Shown: positions 1 through 10,390, counted from the stretch's first letter. The stretch: 64,000 nucleotides of DNA from Hymenobacter aerophilus DSM 13606 (GCF_000382225.1 NZ_KB907802.1:124001-188000); one strand, 5' to 3'. Notes: generated by a model not told the origin, from the sequence alone. A program made the numbers and translations.

Positions 1-187
<187 letters not shown>

Positions 188-334
188 TTACGGCTCTGCC
201 CGTTTGTTGTTGGGCCATCACTCATTCCTGGCTTACCGTTGGCCGTTCCATAGCGGCCGGCCCCACAACTGGCCCTGGCATTCCCCGTATTCTGGTAGCC
301 CCAGGCCCGTGCGGCCGCGGGTCCGGTTCATTAC

Positions 335-1291
335 ATGCTGCTGAATCCTGCCCAGCTACCTGCTACCCCTCGCCAAAGGTCCTGGCTGCGCCACGTAGCC
401 GGTATCGGGCTGCTGCTTGCCTCTACGATGCCGGCCCGGAGCCAGGTTCGGGCAGCCTGGCAGCCTCCGGCCGGTGCGCACGCCGGGCCGCTGGCCATCG
501 GGCACGCCGGTTCGGGCTTTCTGACGTGGCTGCGGCCCTTCAACCCGCTGCCGCCCAGCAGCCGCCACAGCATCCGGCGGGCCCTGGAGCGCGGCGCCGA
601 TGGGGTAGAGGTGGACGTGCGCCTGAGCCAGGACAGCGTGGCCGTCCTCTACCACGACCCGCAGCTGGAGTCGATGTCGACCGGCAAGGGCTGCGTGAGC
701 CAGGCCCCGGCCCGGGTGCTGGAGCAGCTCCGTTACCGGGTACGCTGGCCCTTCCGCTGGTTTGGCCCCCGCCAGCACCTGAGCCGCCTCGACAGCCTGC
801 TGGCCGAACTGAACCGGCGCCCGGTCTATCCCTATCTGCACCTCGACCTGCACGAAGACGACCCCTGCGCCAGCAACAGCCCCGCCCGCGACAAGGCCCT
901 GGCCCGGCAGCTGCAGCAGCTGGTGCATCGCTACCGGGTGCCGCCGGGCCGGCTCACCATCATCAGTAGCCGCCCGGCCATGCTCCGGCACCTGGCCCAG
1001 CTGCTGCCGGCCGTGGGGCTGGGGCTGGAAGTGGAGCCGGAACACTACCCGGCCGCCCTTGCCCGGCTCGACAGCCTGCCTTGGGTGGGGGCGGTGGTGC
1101 TGCGTAAAGATGGCTTCACGCCCGAACGCCTGGCCCAGCTGCACGCGCAGGACCGGCAGGTGGTGGTATTTGGGGGACGCTCGGCCAAGGCCGTGGGGCG
1201 GGTTGTTTCCGTTGGCGCCGATGCCTACGAGGTGGACAACCTGCGGCAGCTGCAACGCACGCTGCGCCGCCGCTCGTCCCGCGCCCGATAA
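335..1291 (+). CDS. Glycerophosphodiester phosphodiesterase family protein
   Basis: The 318-residue protein has a basic N-terminus and a hydrophobic stretch ending in ASTMPARSQ, so it is probably exported. The GDPD TIM barrel starts at GHAGSGF near residue 56. The metal and catalytic signature GADGVEVDVRLSQDSVAVLYHD follows in two pieces: E and D in the first half and HD at the end. This family hydrolyses glycerophosphodiesters to glycerol-3-phosphate and an alcohol. The usual PENT segment after the first His is replaced by PPSSRHS, so the substrate may differ. The start is the first ATG after the divergent epimerase promoter. The next gene begins 96 bases later on the same strand. Confidence 0.8.
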   Translation: MLLNPAQLPATPRQRSWLRHVAGIGLLLASTMPARSQVRAAWQPPAGAHAGPLAIGHAGSGFLTWLRPFNPLPPSSRHSIRRALERGADGVEVDVRLSQDSVAVLYHDPQLESMSTGKGCVSQAPARVLEQLRYRVRWPFRWFGPRQHLSRLDSLLAELNRRPVYPYLHLDLHEDDPCASNSPARDKALARQLQQLVHRYRVPPGRLTIISSRPAMLRHLAQLLPAVGLGLEVEPEHYPAALARLDSLPWVGAVVLRKDGFTPERLAQLHAQDRQVVVFGGRSAKAVGRVVSVGADAYEVDNLRQLQRTLRRRSSRAR

Positions 1292-1387
1292 GCGCTGCTT
1301 TGCCCGCAGTTTCAGCCATCCAGCTGCTCGCCCGGTATTTCTGATCGGGCGCTTACTTTTACGACTCTTCGTTTTACCCTTGCTTGT

Positions 1388-3112
1388 ATGTTGCCACTAG
1401 TTGCTGCCGGTCGGTTTTGTAAGGTGCATGGCACCCGTTTGATTGCATCCGGCTGGGGGCGGGTACTGGTCGTGCTGCTGGTGTGCGGAGTGACCTTTTT
1501 TGTGCACAACGGCGCTTCAAAAGTGAGCCTGATGGAAAGCCGCAACTTCGTGGCCGCCCGCGAAATGGTGGCCGGGGGCTCCTGGCTGGTACCGACCATG
1601 AACCACGAGCTACGGCTGGCCAAACCTCCGCTGCCGACCTGGGCCGTAGCCGGCCTGCAGCTGCTGACCGGCCCCACCGAAAACCTGGCGCTGCTGCGGA
1701 TACCGGCGGGGCTGGCGGCCACGCTGCTGGTGTTCTTCCTCTGGGGCCTGGCCCGCGAGCTGACGCGCCACAAGCCCGGCGAGGCTGCGGCGCCCGGTCG
1801 CACGGCCTGGCTGGCGGCGCTGGTGCTGGCCACGAGCCTGCTGGTGATTACCGTAGGGCGCGAAGGCCAGTGGGATATTTTTGCCACCAGCCTGGCTACC
1901 GGCTCGCTTTGGCTGCTGGCCGGCGGCTGGCAGCGCCTGGGGCTGCGGGCGTATTCGTGGCTGTCAGGAAGCGGGCTGCTGCTGGGTTTGGCTATGCTGA
2001 GTAAAGGACCAGTGCCCCTGTACACGCTGCTGCTGCCGTTTCTGCTGGCCTATCTGATTGGACACCCCCGGCACCGGCAGGCGGTGCGGGCGCGGGCCGG
2101 CGCCACGATGCTGGCGGCGGTGCTGGCCCTAGCAGTAGGGGGGAGCTGGCCGCTGTATATCTGGCTGAAAGTTGCGCCGGCCGCCCGCGCCGTTGCCCGG
2201 GTCGAAATAGCGTCGTGGGCCGATCGGCACGTGCAGCCGGTCTGGTACTACTGGCCCTTTTTCGCCTTTACGGGCCTGTGGGCGCTGGTGGCGCTGGCCG
2301 CGTTGGTCTGGCCTTATGCCCGCCCTCGGCTGCGAACCTTTATTCCGTACGGGGTAGCGCTGGGTTGGGCCCTTATCGGGCTGTTGCTGTTGAGCCTGGT
2401 TCCTGAAAAGAAGGAGCGCTACATGCTGCCGCTCATGCCTCCGTTGGCGCTGCTGGTAGCGGGCCTGCTGCGCTACTGGCAATGCCGCCCATCCCATCCG
2501 GACAAGTTGGCGGGCTGGGCTGATGCCTGGCTTCCGCGCGTTTGGGCGGGGCTGCTGGTGGTACTGTTGCTGGCGCTGCCCGTTGTCATGGCCCTGACCG
2601 GGTTTTCCGGTTTCGGCTTGGGCTCACTTCGGTTTGGCTTAATGCTGTCTGTGGCCGTGGCGCTGGGGGTGGGGTTGCTTTGGCAGGGAGTCAGGCAGCG
2701 ACAAGTGAGCTTTATTATCGGGAGTACGCTGACCGTGGTACTAAGTATCGTTGTGCTGATCATGCCGGCCTATCCACGCTGGCAGGCCCGGCGCGATGTG
2801 CCCGGCCGGCTCCATATGCTGGAAGCCAGGCAGCTGCCGGGGCTGCGCGGAGTGGGAGCGTGGTACAGCCTCGATACCCTCGATGTTAAGCAGGTATGGG
2901 CGGCCGGCCGGGCCGTACCCATCTGGCAGCCCACCACGAGCCAACTGGCCGGGCTGGTGCGTCCGGTAGTGGTGGTATCGGCCCGGCCGGCTGGCATCCG
3001 GTTGCCGGCCGGCTGGGCAACGCACGTTCGCATCAGTCGGCAGGACTCTTTTTATTTAGACCATAGCCGGAGTTCAGTCGCGTGGTTCATTTCACGGTTA
3101 GATCCAATCTAG
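1388..3112 (+). CDS. ArnT/PMT-like membrane glycosyltransferase (GT39/GT83 type)
   Basis: The 574-residue product is strongly hydrophobic with about a dozen membrane segments. After the first helix comes an extracytoplasmic loop with SLMESRNFVAAREM, then LRLAKPPLPTW. This E-x-R plus KPPL pattern is the hallmark of ArnT/Pmt-type enzymes that use polyprenyl-phosphate sugars as donors. A second loop carries EGQWDIF, and PEKKERYMLPLMP near residue 350 is the conserved juxtamembrane motif. The enzyme probably adds a sugar to a lipid or protein at the outer face of the inner membrane. The acceptor cannot be told. The gene ends with tandem stops TAG TAA just before an AT-rich patch. Confidence 0.82.
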   Translation: MLPLVAAGRFCKVHGTRLIASGWGRVLVVLLVCGVTFFVHNGASKVSLMESRNFVAAREMVAGGSWLVPTMNHELRLAKPPLPTWAVAGLQLLTGPTENLALLRIPAGLAATLLVFFLWGLARELTRHKPGEAAAPGRTAWLAALVLATSLLVITVGREGQWDIFATSLATGSLWLLAGGWQRLGLRAYSWLSGSGLLLGLAMLSKGPVPLYTLLLPFLLAYLIGHPRHRQAVRARAGATMLAAVLALAVGGSWPLYIWLKVAPAARAVARVEIASWADRHVQPVWYYWPFFAFTGLWALVALAALVWPYARPRLRTFIPYGVALGWALIGLLLLSLVPEKKERYMLPLMPPLALLVAGLLRYWQCRPSHPDKLAGWADAWLPRVWAGLLVVLLLALPVVMALTGFSGFGLGSLRFGLMLSVAVALGVGLLWQGVRQRQVSFIIGSTLTVVLSIVVLIMPAYPRWQARRDVPGRLHMLEARQLPGLRGVGAWYSLDTLDVKQVWAAGRAVPIWQPTTSQLAGLVRPVVVVSARPAGIRLPAGWATHVRISRQDSFYLDHSRSSVAWFISRLDPI

Positions 3113-3218
3113 TAATCTGGCTTGAAAATCTTAATTGACTAGTTACAAATTATTTATCAGATATGTCAATTTAACATAACGATTATACAAGTGTATAAAT
3201 GGATCACCTATACTGTGA

Positions 3219-4271
3219 TTATTCACTCAATTGGCGCTTAATCCGGTTCAGCAAGGCCTGAACCAAGGCCAGGTCATCTACATGCTCAATGGTTAAATGC
3301 GTATTTAATCCCGGCCCGTGCAAGTGAATAGCAAATGTATTGGCCGCCACAGTAACCTCTGTAGTGCCAGCAGTTGCTTCAGTTGCGCCCGTGGTAGGTG
3401 TCGCTGGGGTTCCTGCAGACGGTGTGGATGCGGAAGTCACTGATGGCTGCTCTTGGTAGCTGGCGTGGTTAAAGGATGTAGCCTGGGTATTCCCGGCTCC
3501 TTCGGGAAGGCCAACAGGTGTGCCTGCATTCTCTTCCGCCTCTATACCGTCAGTGTCGAGTCCAAAGAGACTGGAGACGGCATCAGGGGTCCGCGGTATG
3601 CTTTGCCCTGAGGGTACAAGGGTAGGGGATTCCGATATACCAGTCGGCATAGCGGGAGTATTACTACGCTGAGCGACGCTTGTAGTATTTGCTGCCGGGG
3701 TTAGTGTAGTTGTATCTGCGGGTGTGGGTGACTGGAATCGGCTTAGGGGAAGCTCGGTGCTGGAAAGTTCCCGACGCGGCTGTTGCTGAGCTGCCAGCTG
3801 ATCAATGTCGGCAATAATGTTGCGCTCATCCAGAATGCCCACCATCCGAGCACCGTCAAGGAAAGCCTTCGTAACCGACTGAGCGTTGATTTCCTCTACT
3901 CCGAACTCCCGCACCAGCATAACGTCGAACATATGCACGGGCAACTCGCGGTTGCGAAACTTGCGGCATATCTGGGTAAACAAGGGCGGATGTAGAAAGG
4001 CCTCACGCTCGTAGATACGCTCTTCCTGCTTGTCGTAGGCATTTTTAATGCGTCGGAATAGGTTCGTGGTCGTCAGCAGTTCCCGTTTGCTGGTAAGCAA
4101 CCCAAACTTGACAGCAGAGCCAATTATGGCCTTAAAGGAGCCGCTGACCTTGCGGTTTAGCTTACGAGCTGCCGTTTCGATGGCACACTTGCCACCAGTA
4201 TCATCAACCACTTCGGCAACTTCCCAAGCGCTTTGGTACGAAGTCCGGGGATAGTCAATAGTCTTAGGCAT
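3219..4271 (-). CDS. Hypothetical protein with winged-helix-like N-terminus and Thr/Pro-rich linker
   Basis: The 350-residue protein has three parts. Residues 1-150 are helical with a pattern like repeated winged-helix units (YQSAWEVAEVVDDTGGKCAIETAARKL in pieces, later FGLLTSKRELLTTTNL). Residues 150-300 are a low-complexity Thr/Ala/Pro/Ser linker. The last 40 residues hold a short beta-helix module beginning IHLHGPGLNTHLTIEHVDDL. I recall similar three-part proteins with this HGPG tail in accessory DNA of many bacteria, but I cannot assign a function. The gene has lower GC than its flanks and an upstream AT-rich desert of about 0.9 kb, which fits horizontal acquisition. Confidence 0.6.
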   Translation of the reverse strand: MPKTIDYPRTSYQSAWEVAEVVDDTGGKCAIETAARKLNRKVSGSFKAIIGSAVKFGLLTSKRELLTTTNLFRRIKNAYDKQEERIYEREAFLHPPLFTQICRKFRNRELPVHMFDVMLVREFGVEEINAQSVTKAFLDGARMVGILDERNIIADIDQLAAQQQPRRELSSTELPLSRFQSPTPADTTTLTPAANTTSVAQRSNTPAMPTGISESPTLVPSGQSIPRTPDAVSSLFGLDTDGIEAEENAGTPVGLPEGAGNTQATSFNHASYQEQPSVTSASTPSAGTPATPTTGATEATAGTTEVTVAANTFAIHLHGPGLNTHLTIEHVDDLALVQALLNRIKRQLSE

Positions 4272-5181
4272 ATAGTAAAAGAGAAGGTGAAGTAAACAAA
4301 CATAATAGCAAAAGATAGATAATCAAGCAGCATAAAGTATAAATAAGCAGTATAAAGTATATAAAAGTATTGCTTTCTAAAACTTCTTGTACTTTCTTTT
4401 ACCTTTTATATTACTCTCTATTATTATACGCACTATATAACCCAATCACACAATTACATATTCAAACCCATTTAAATACCCTCTTACAACCAGGCGAGCG
4501 GGACGGGGAGAGGGCCTTGAATAAGCCAAGAGGGCTTCTATACCCGTCTGTAGTGGATTCAGAAGATATTTAGCCGCATAAGCAGCATCAGAATCCAGGG
4601 TACTCCAGAACGCAAAAGAAGCCTCTATACAGCGTGTGGCTCAGTTCCCACAGCAATTATGGCTCTGACTAAAACAGGAGTGAAGTGCCACAAAGAACCG
4701 TCTACTTATTCTACTATACACAAGACTACCTCTCCAAACTGTAATGAACGAGTTACGAACTTGAATAGCTCGAGATTCTAACCATGGCTACAGAATCAAT
4801 ATTTCGTACCAGAAGTCTGAGGTATACAGGAATCGATTTAATAAGCAAGATCCAACCGACCGACCCATAAAGATTCGATCTTGGAAAGCTTCGATTGACT
4901 TGACATATTCTGAGCTTCGTTGCTGTACTACCTCAATCAAACGCAGCTTACGTCTCATTAGAAACTATCATGTGTCAGCTGCCCATTCGCTGCGCAAACC
5001 CTGTTAAAAGCACAACGGCCTATAAAGCAGTTCTTTCTGTGTTCATTTTAATCGAGGGCCACACTGGACGTAATTACAAATGCTCATGACAATATGTAAA
5101 GACTAACCGGCCATATTCCAGCTCGTATTCATCTATATCTAACTGTCTTATAATTTATATTATGTTAAGTAATGGTTATTA
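4272..5181. other. AT-rich stretch without a recognisable gene
   Basis: About 0.9 kb of low-GC DNA in an otherwise GC-rich region. It contains short near-repeats of GTATAAAGTATA type around 4330-4375, upstream of the hypothetical gene. A possible 67-codon frame at 4370 has no family signature. I see no tRNA, array or convincing coding frame. It may hold the promoter of the 3219-4271 gene or decayed foreign DNA. Confidence 0.45.
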
Positions 5182-5213
5182 AAACAGGGCCGACTATCCA
5201 GCCGGCCCTGTTT
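5182..5213. terminator. Hairpin terminator, probably bidirectional
   Basis: AAACAGGGCCG at the left pairs with CGGCCCTGTTT at the right around a 10-base loop, with T runs on both strands. It lies about 50 bases past the stop of the TPR gene and would end its leftward transcript. Confidence 0.75.
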
Positions 5214-5263
5214 CTCCCTCCCCTTCGCCCTTTATATAAGACTAAGCGAGAGCATTCGTTGAA

Positions 5264-6406
5264 CTACTTTTTAGCGCTGTCCAGCTTATCCATCATACGC
5301 TGCGAATCGGCCTTGCGGTCCAGGCGCAGATACACTTTCTGCAGGGCGCTCATGGTGGCGCGGTCGTCGGGCTGCAGCTCCAGCGACTTCTCGAAGTACG
5401 GTAGCGAATCGGTGAAGTACTTCTTGCCTTCCGTTTCCAGCTTCTTGCCCGACTTCTGGTATTCGGCCAGGCTCATCTTGCTGGCCCGCGTGTAGAAATC
5501 GGCCGCCTTGTTGTAGTTGTAGATACCGAGGTTGAAGTTGGCATCGAAGTTATTCGGATCAATTTCAACGGCCTTGCGGTAAGCAGCCAGCGCCTCGGCC
5601 GGCTTCTTGTCGTTATCCAGAATCGAACCTTTAACTGCGTACAGGTTCGAGTTGGTTGGGTCGGCGGCAATAGCGCGGTCGATTTTTTCGAGGGCTTCCT
5701 TGCCGCGGCCGGCGCTCAGGTACATATTCAACTCCTCAAGCATGAAGGCTTTGTTGTTCGGATACACCTTCAGCGCGTCCTGCACTACTTTCATAGCGCC
5801 GGCGTCATCCTTCTGCTGGCGGGCAATCTGCAGCATGCGGCCATACATCTGCGGCGACTGGTAGCCGATGCCCTGGAGCTTGCCGTACATTTCTTTGGCG
5901 CCGGCAAAATTCTCGTTGGCTTCGGCCGCGTAAGCGGCGTACAGATAGGCCGTCGTATCCTGCGGCTTAATCTGCTGGGCCATGCGGTACGAGTCCATCG
6001 CCTTGGCGAAGTCCTTGCTGTTGTAGCTTTCTACGCCGGCGTTCAGGGCCATACCGTAGAGGCCGTCGAGTTTGGCGGCGGCCTGCTTGCCGTACTCGCC
6101 GTCTTTGCCATCCAGCGTCAGGGCCTTGGTATAGGCTTCGAAGGCAACTTTACCGCCATCCTCCGTGCCGAGGCTTTTCTTATAGATGGGGCTGTTGACC
6201 ATGCCCTCGTAGATTTCGCCCCGGGTAAACCAGGTTTTGGCTTTGCCCGACGTTTTATCGTTGGTAACGGCTTTGTCAATTTCGGCCTTGGCCTTATCCA
6301 GCGTACCCTGCCGCTGGTAGAGAATGGCGTTGGTAACGGCCGAATTCTGGGCCGAAGCCGTGTGCAGGGCCGCGGCGGCCACGAGTGTTAAAAGAACTTT
6401 CTTCAT
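5264..6406 (-). CDS. Secreted tetratricopeptide-repeat protein
   Basis: The 380-residue protein starts MKKVLLTLVAAAALHTASAQ, a clear signal peptide, so I chose the ATG at 6406 over upstream in-frame starts. The rest is a series of TPR helices. Examples are AKAWFTRGEIYEGM-like, KPQDTTAYLYAAYAAEANEN and EALAAYRKAVEIDPNNFDAN. The last part lists DSLPYFEKSLELQPDD, a canonical TPR. TPR proteins of this kind are periplasmic or outer-membrane scaffolds in Bacteroidota; the partner is not evident. It lies just downstream of gyrA on the same strand but is separated from it by a strong hairpin, so it is probably transcribed independently. Confidence 0.82.
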   Translation of the reverse strand: MKKVLLTLVAAAALHTASAQNSAVTNAILYQRQGTLDKAKAEIDKAVTNDKTSGKAKTWFTRGEIYEGMVNSPIYKKSLGTEDGGKVAFEAYTKALTLDGKDGEYGKQAAAKLDGLYGMALNAGVESYNSKDFAKAMDSYRMAQQIKPQDTTAYLYAAYAAEANENFAGAKEMYGKLQGIGYQSPQMYGRMLQIARQQKDDAGAMKVVQDALKVYPNNKAFMLEELNMYLSAGRGKEALEKIDRAIAADPTNSNLYAVKGSILDNDKKPAEALAAYRKAVEIDPNNFDANFNLGIYNYNKAADFYTRASKMSLAEYQKSGKKLETEGKKYFTDSLPYFEKSLELQPDDRATMSALQKVYLRLDRKADSQRMMDKLDSAKK

Positions 6407-6455
6407 GGGAGTAAACTGAAGAATCTGCGGTTTAGTGGAAGGAATTACAGCGCAA

Positions 6456-6485
6456 ACGGCAGAACTTCCGGGGAAGTTCTGCCGT
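6456..6485 (-). terminator. Hairpin after gyrA
   Basis: A perfect 14-bp stem (ACGGCAGAACTTCC against GGAAGTTCTGCCGT) closes on a 2-base centre, 18 bases beyond the gyrA stop and 50 bases before the TPR gene start. On the reverse strand only a short T run follows, so it may attenuate rather than fully end transcription. Confidence 0.6.
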
Positions 6486-6502
6486 CGCAAGTTAACAAAG
6501 GC

Positions 6503-9112
6503 TTAATTAGCGCTGAGGGCATCCGGGTCGGTCAGCTCCATCAGGTCGTCGTCCGGCGCGGCGGCGGCCGGCGTATCGGCTGGGGCGCTGCCGTTGGGCT
6601 CCGTCCCTTCCGGACGCTCCACTCCTTCCGGCAGTTCCCCGTTCGGGTCCTCCACTTTCTCCTCGGCCGCCACTTTAGCTACCGACGAAATTTCGTCGCC
6701 GTTGCTGATTTTCAGCAGCCGCACGCCCTGGGTGGCCCGGCCGATGCTGCGCAGCTCACTCATGCGCAGCCGGATGGTAATGCCCGACTTGTTGATAATC
6801 ATCAAATCGTCCTCGTCGGTTACGGCTTTGATGGACACGAGCTGGCCGGTTTTCTCGGTCAGCTTCATGGCCCGCACGCCCTTGCCACCACGGTTGGTGA
6901 TGCGGTACTCATCGAGCGGGCTGCGCTTGCCGTAGCCGTTCTCCGATACCACCAGCAGTTCCTGCTCGCTTTCCTTGTCGAGGCAGACCATGCCCACCAC
7001 CCGGTCGCCACCGGCCAGGGTTTCATCCAGCGTGATGCCGCGCACGCCGGCGGCGGTGCGGCCCATCGAGCGGACTTTGTGCTCGGGGAAGCGCACGGCC
7101 CGACCCGAACGCAGGGCCAGCACTACTTCGTCGTTGCCGTTGAGCAGCTGCACATCGAGCAGCCGGTCGCCTTCGTTGATGCTGATGGCGTTGATGCCGG
7201 CAGTACGGGGGCGCGAGTAGGCTTCGAGCGGGGTTTTCTTCACCGTACCTTGCTCGGTGCAGAACATCAGGAAGGTGTTATCGAGGTAGTCGGGGTCGCG
7301 CAGGCCGCGCACGTTAAGCACCGAGCGGATGCTGTCTTCGCGCGGAATCTCAATCAGGTTCTGAATCGGACGGCCCTTGGTGTTTTTGCCACCTTCGGGC
7401 ACCTCGTACACTTTCAGCCAGAACACCCGGCCGGCTTCCGTGAAGAAGAGCAGGTACTCGTGGGTGGTGGCCACGAACAGGTGCTCCGTAAAGTCGTCCT
7501 GCTTGGAAGCGGCCCCGCGGGCTCCTACCCCACCCCGGCCCTGGCTGCGGTACTCGTCCAGCGCCGTGCGCTTGATGTAGCCTTCGCGCGAGATGGTAAT
7601 TACCATGGCCTCGTCGGCAATCATGTCCTCCATCGAGAAGTCGCCGCCGGCGTACTCGATATTGGTGCGGCGGGCGTCGCCGTAGCGCTCCTTGATTTCG
7701 GCCAGCTCCTGGCGGATGATGTCGCGCTGCATGTCCTCGGAGGCCAGCACGGCCTTGAGGTGGTCTATAAGGGCCATCAGCTCGTTGTACTCGGCCACGA
7801 TTTTGTCGCGCTCCAGGCCGGTGAGGCGCTGCAGACGCAGATCGAGGATGGCGCGGGCCTGCACCTCGCTCAGCGAGAACCGCTCGATGAGCTGCTGGCG
7901 GGCCACTTCGCCGTCGCGCGAGCTGCGGATCAGGGCAATGACTTCATCCAAATGGTCAAGCGCAATCAGCAGACCTTCCAGGATGTGGGCGCGCTTCTGA
8001 GCTTCGGCCAGCTCGTAGCGGGTGCGGCGCACCACCACGTCGGCGCGGTGCTCCACGAAGTAATGGATCAGCTCCTTGAGGTTGAGCGTCATCGGGCGGC
8101 CCTTTACCAGGCACACGTTGTTGACGCCGAACGAGCTTTGCAGCTGGGTGTACTTATAGAGGTTGTTGAGCACCACGGTTGGCATGGCGTCGCGCTTGAG
8201 GTCGTACACGATGCGCATACCGTCGCGGTCCGACTCGTCGCGCAGGTCGGCAATGCCCTCAATCTTCTTGTCGTTGATGAGCGCGGCCGTCTTCTCGATC
8301 ATCGAGGCCTTGTTCACCATGTAGGGAATCTCGGTGATGACGACCTGCTCCTTGCCGGTGCTGGTGGTTTCGAAGTGGGCCTTGGCCCGCATCACCACCC
8401 GGCCCCGGCCCGTTTCGAAGGCCTGCTTCACGCCCTCGTAGCCGTAAATAGTACCGCCGGTCGGGAAGTCGGGCGCCGTGACGTGCTCCATGAGCTCGGC
8501 AATGGTGATATCGGGGTTGGCCAGGAAGGCCACGATACCGTCCACTACTTCCGTCAGGTTGTGGGGGGCCATGTTGGTGGCCATACCCACGGCAATGCCG
8601 GTGGTGCCATTGACGAGCAGGTTCGGAAACTTGGCCGGCAGCACCGAGGGCTCCTCCAGGGAGTCGTCGAAGTTGGGCTGGAAGTCGACCGTATCCTTGT
8701 CCAAGTCGCCGAGCAGCTCATCGGCCAGGCGCTTGAGGCGGGCCTCGGTGTAACGCATAGCGGCCGGCGAGTCGCCGTCGATGGATCCAAAGTTGCCCTG
8801 GCCATCCACGAGTGGGTAGCGCAGGCTCCACTCCTGGGCCATGCGCACCATGGTGTCGTACACCGAGGAGTCGCCGTGGGGGTGGTACTTGCCCAGCACT
8901 TCGCCCACAATACGGGCGCTTTTCTTGTAGGATTTGTTGTACGAGACGCCCAGATCGGACATGCCGTAGAGCACGCGGCGGTGCACGGGCTTGAGGCCGT
9001 CGCGCACATCGGGCAGCGCCCGCGAGATGATAACCGACATCGAGTAGTCGATGTAGGCCCCGCGCATCTCATCTTCGATGTTAATCGGAATGATTTTTTC
9101 GCCTTCCGCCAT
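6503..9112 (-). CDS. gyrA: DNA gyrase subunit A
   Basis: The 869-residue protein starting [16 protein letters not shown] is GyrA, the DNA-cutting subunit of gyrase (A2B2), which introduces negative supercoils with ATP. The winged-helix region holds [20 protein letters not shown] and the active tyrosine in AAMRYTE. The quinolone-resistance positions equal to E. coli Ser83 and Asp87 are Ser and Asp, the sensitive forms. The C-terminal pinwheel follows, with a GyrA-box-like QGRGGVG and a later RGGKG blade, then an acidic tail ending DPDALSAN. The start at 9112 is chosen because the conserved N-terminus begins there; the 56 codons upstream show no conservation. The box differs at its last basic position. 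Confidence 0.96.
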   Translation of the reverse strand: MAEGEKIIPINIEDEMRGAYIDYSMSVIISRALPDVRDGLKPVHRRVLYGMSDLGVSYNKSYKKSARIVGEVLGKYHPHGDSSVYDTMVRMAQEWSLRYPLVDGQGNFGSIDGDSPAAMRYTEARLKRLADELLGDLDKDTVDFQPNFDDSLEEPSVLPAKFPNLLVNGTTGIAVGMATNMAPHNLTEVVDGIVAFLANPDITIAELMEHVTAPDFPTGGTIYGYEGVKQAFETGRGRVVMRAKAHFETTSTGKEQVVITEIPYMVNKASMIEKTAALINDKKIEGIADLRDESDRDGMRIVYDLKRDAMPTVVLNNLYKYTQLQSSFGVNNVCLVKGRPMTLNLKELIHYFVEHRADVVVRRTRYELAEAQKRAHILEGLLIALDHLDEVIALIRSSRDGEVARQQLIERFSLSEVQARAILDLRLQRLTGLERDKIVAEYNELMALIDHLKAVLASEDMQRDIIRQELAEIKERYGDARRTNIEYAGGDFSMEDMIADEAMVITISREGYIKRTALDEYRSQGRGGVGARGAASKQDDFTEHLFVATTHEYLLFFTEAGRVFWLKVYEVPEGGKNTKGRPIQNLIEIPREDSIRSVLNVRGLRDPDYLDNTFLMFCTEQGTVKKTPLEAYSRPRTAGINAISINEGDRLLDVQLLNGNDEVVLALRSGRAVRFPEHKVRSMGRTAAGVRGITLDETLAGGDRVVGMVCLDKESEQELLVVSENGYGKRSPLDEYRITNRGGKGVRAMKLTEKTGQLVSIKAVTDEDDLMIINKSGITIRLRMSELRSIGRATQGVRLLKISNGDEISSVAKVAAEEKVEDPNGELPEGVERPEGTEPNGSAPADTPAAAAPDDDLMELTDPDALSAN

Positions 9113-9298
9113 AGGGAGCTGATAGTCGGCCGGTAGAATCCTTGGGGTAAAAGAGGAGCTTACCGGCCCGTGAAAATGAACTTCGTTGAAGCCTGCAAGA
9201 TACGCAAAAAAGCCCGCTTTAGCTAGCCAGAACGGCCCTTTGCAAGGCCCGCGGGCCCCCGTACGGAGCGGTTCCCGCAAGCCCGGGCGGAGGGGCGG

Positions 9299-9556
9299 CT
9301 AGTTGCGGTCGTTGATGGTGCGCCGACGGTCGTTGTTGCGCTTTACATCGTCGGGCTTGTACACCTTTATTTTCTCGCCGATGGCCGGGTTCTGCTTTTT
9401 CCAGAGCGGCTGCCCGCGGAACTTGGTGCCGTTGTGCATATGCACCTTGCGGGTATGGCAGGATTCCATGGGACAGGTGCGGCAGGAGGAAACGGCCAGC
9501 AGGCAACCCGCGGCCAGCAGGCCCAGACGGGAGGAAAACGAACGGGGAGTAGTCAT
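9299..9556 (-). CDS. Small putative lipoprotein
   Basis: An 85-residue protein with signal sequence GLLAAGCLLAVSSC, where LAVSSC looks like a lipobox with Cys at residue 25. The mature part has a Cys/His-rich head (CPMESCHTRKVHMHNG) and a basic tail RNNDRRRTINDRN. I recall similar small proteins with a CPMxSC pattern in Cytophagales, but no function. A TACCTTTA box and an upstream TTGG lie about 10-35 bases before the start. It lies 186 bases upstream of gyrA in the same direction. Confidence 0.65.
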   Translation of the reverse strand: MTTPRSFSSRLGLLAAGCLLAVSSCRTCPMESCHTRKVHMHNGTKFRGQPLWKKQNPAIGEKIKVYKPDDVKRNNDRRRTINDRN

Positions 9557-9601
9557 TGGGGTAAAGGTACCAAATATGAGGAAGCCAAGAATATGCGCGC
9601 C

Positions 9602-10309
9602 CTACCGACGGGCCGTTTGCGTCAGCACCTCATACGCAGCTTCGAGCGGCTCCAGGCTGGTCAGCTCGGCTACTTCCGGCAGTGGCCGGGCGGCCCCGGT
9701 GCGGTTCAGCCACACCGGCCGGATGCCCACGGCCTGCGCCCCTACCACGTCGGCCACCCAGTTGTCGCCCACCATCACGGTTTCGGCGGGCCGGGCGCCC
9801 AGCCGCTGCAGGGCCACGTGGTAGATGGCCGGATCGGGCTTGAGTACGCCCACGGCCTCGGAGGTAACCAGCACGTCCACCAGCCCGCTCAGGCCCAGAA
9901 ATTCGAGCTTCTCCTCCTGCTCGGCGGTGCGGTTGTTGGTCACCACGCCAATCTGATAATCTGTCTTCAGGCGCTGCAGTAGCGGCAGCGCGCCCGGTAC
10001 CGGCTGCCGGAAGTGCCGGTAGTGGCCGTAGTGTTCCTCGGCCAGCTGCGTCAGGCTGCCGGCCGCCGGCGCCGGCTCGTAGGGCGCTAGCAGCTGCCGG
10101 AACCGTAGCTGCCGGGCCGTGAGGTAGTCCAGTTCGCCGCGCATCACCCGCGGGTGCATTTCCTCCAGCAGGTCGCTGTAGCGCTGGTAGAGCGTAGCGG
10201 GTGGCACGTCGCGCAGGCTGGCGCGGCCGGCTGCCGTGGCCGCCAGCGCCGCCCGGGCCGTGGCCGTGTGGTCGTAGAGCGTGTCGTCGAGGTCGAAGAG
10301 AATGGTCAT
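9602..10309 (-). CDS. HAD-family hydrolase, YjjG-like nucleotidase type
   Basis: The 235-residue protein has all four HAD motifs: I is FDLDDTLYD at the N-terminus, with both catalytic Asp. II is GVVTNNR. III is the Lys in GVLKPDPAIY. IV is GDNWVADVVGA. The cap domain between I and II is all helical (C1 type). The closest family I recognise is the YjjG/YfnB pyrimidine 5'-nucleotidase group, which removes phosphate from nucleoside monophosphates, often non-canonical ones. The substrate is inferred only from family. A dispersed AGCTGTTAGCTG-type repeat lies immediately upstream of the start codon, on its 5' side. Confidence 0.8.
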   Translation of the reverse strand: MTILFDLDDTLYDHTATARAALAATAAGRASLRDVPPATLYQRYSDLLEEMHPRVMRGELDYLTARQLRFRQLLAPYEPAPAAGSLTQLAEEHYGHYRHFRQPVPGALPLLQRLKTDYQIGVVTNNRTAEQEEKLEFLGLSGLVDVLVTSEAVGVLKPDPAIYHVALQRLGARPAETVMVGDNWVADVVGAQAVGIRPVWLNRTGAARPLPEVAELTSLEPLEAAYEVLTQTARR

Positions 10310-10311
10310 AG

Positions 10312-10340
10312 TTTTTAGCTGAGAGCTGTTAGCTGTCAGC
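10312..10340. repeat. Dispersed AGCTGTTAGCTG-type repeat, copy 1
   Basis: The stretch contains TTTTTAGCTGAGAGCTGTTA followed by GCTG. It abuts the start of the HAD gene. Near-identical words occur at 25997-26023 before another start codon and as an inverted pair inside the pnkp coding sequence at 37170-37250. Confidence 0.6.
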
Positions 10341-10390
10341 CTCTCAGGCCAACGTAGTGATTGAATGAACAGGACCTAACGGCTCAAAAG

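Noticed and set aside
4272..5181. Retron or other structured RNA locus
   Set aside because: No reverse transcriptase gene is in the window, and I see no convincing long stem.
6975..7220. Quinolone resistance change in gyrA
   Set aside because: The resistance-determining residues lie near 8860-8900 and are Ser and Asp, the sensitive forms.
7079..9136. A 685-codon open frame on the plus strand opposite gyrA
   Set aside because: GyrA is certain on the other strand; high-GC coding DNA commonly leaves its complement open. The translation is compositionally odd and has no domain.
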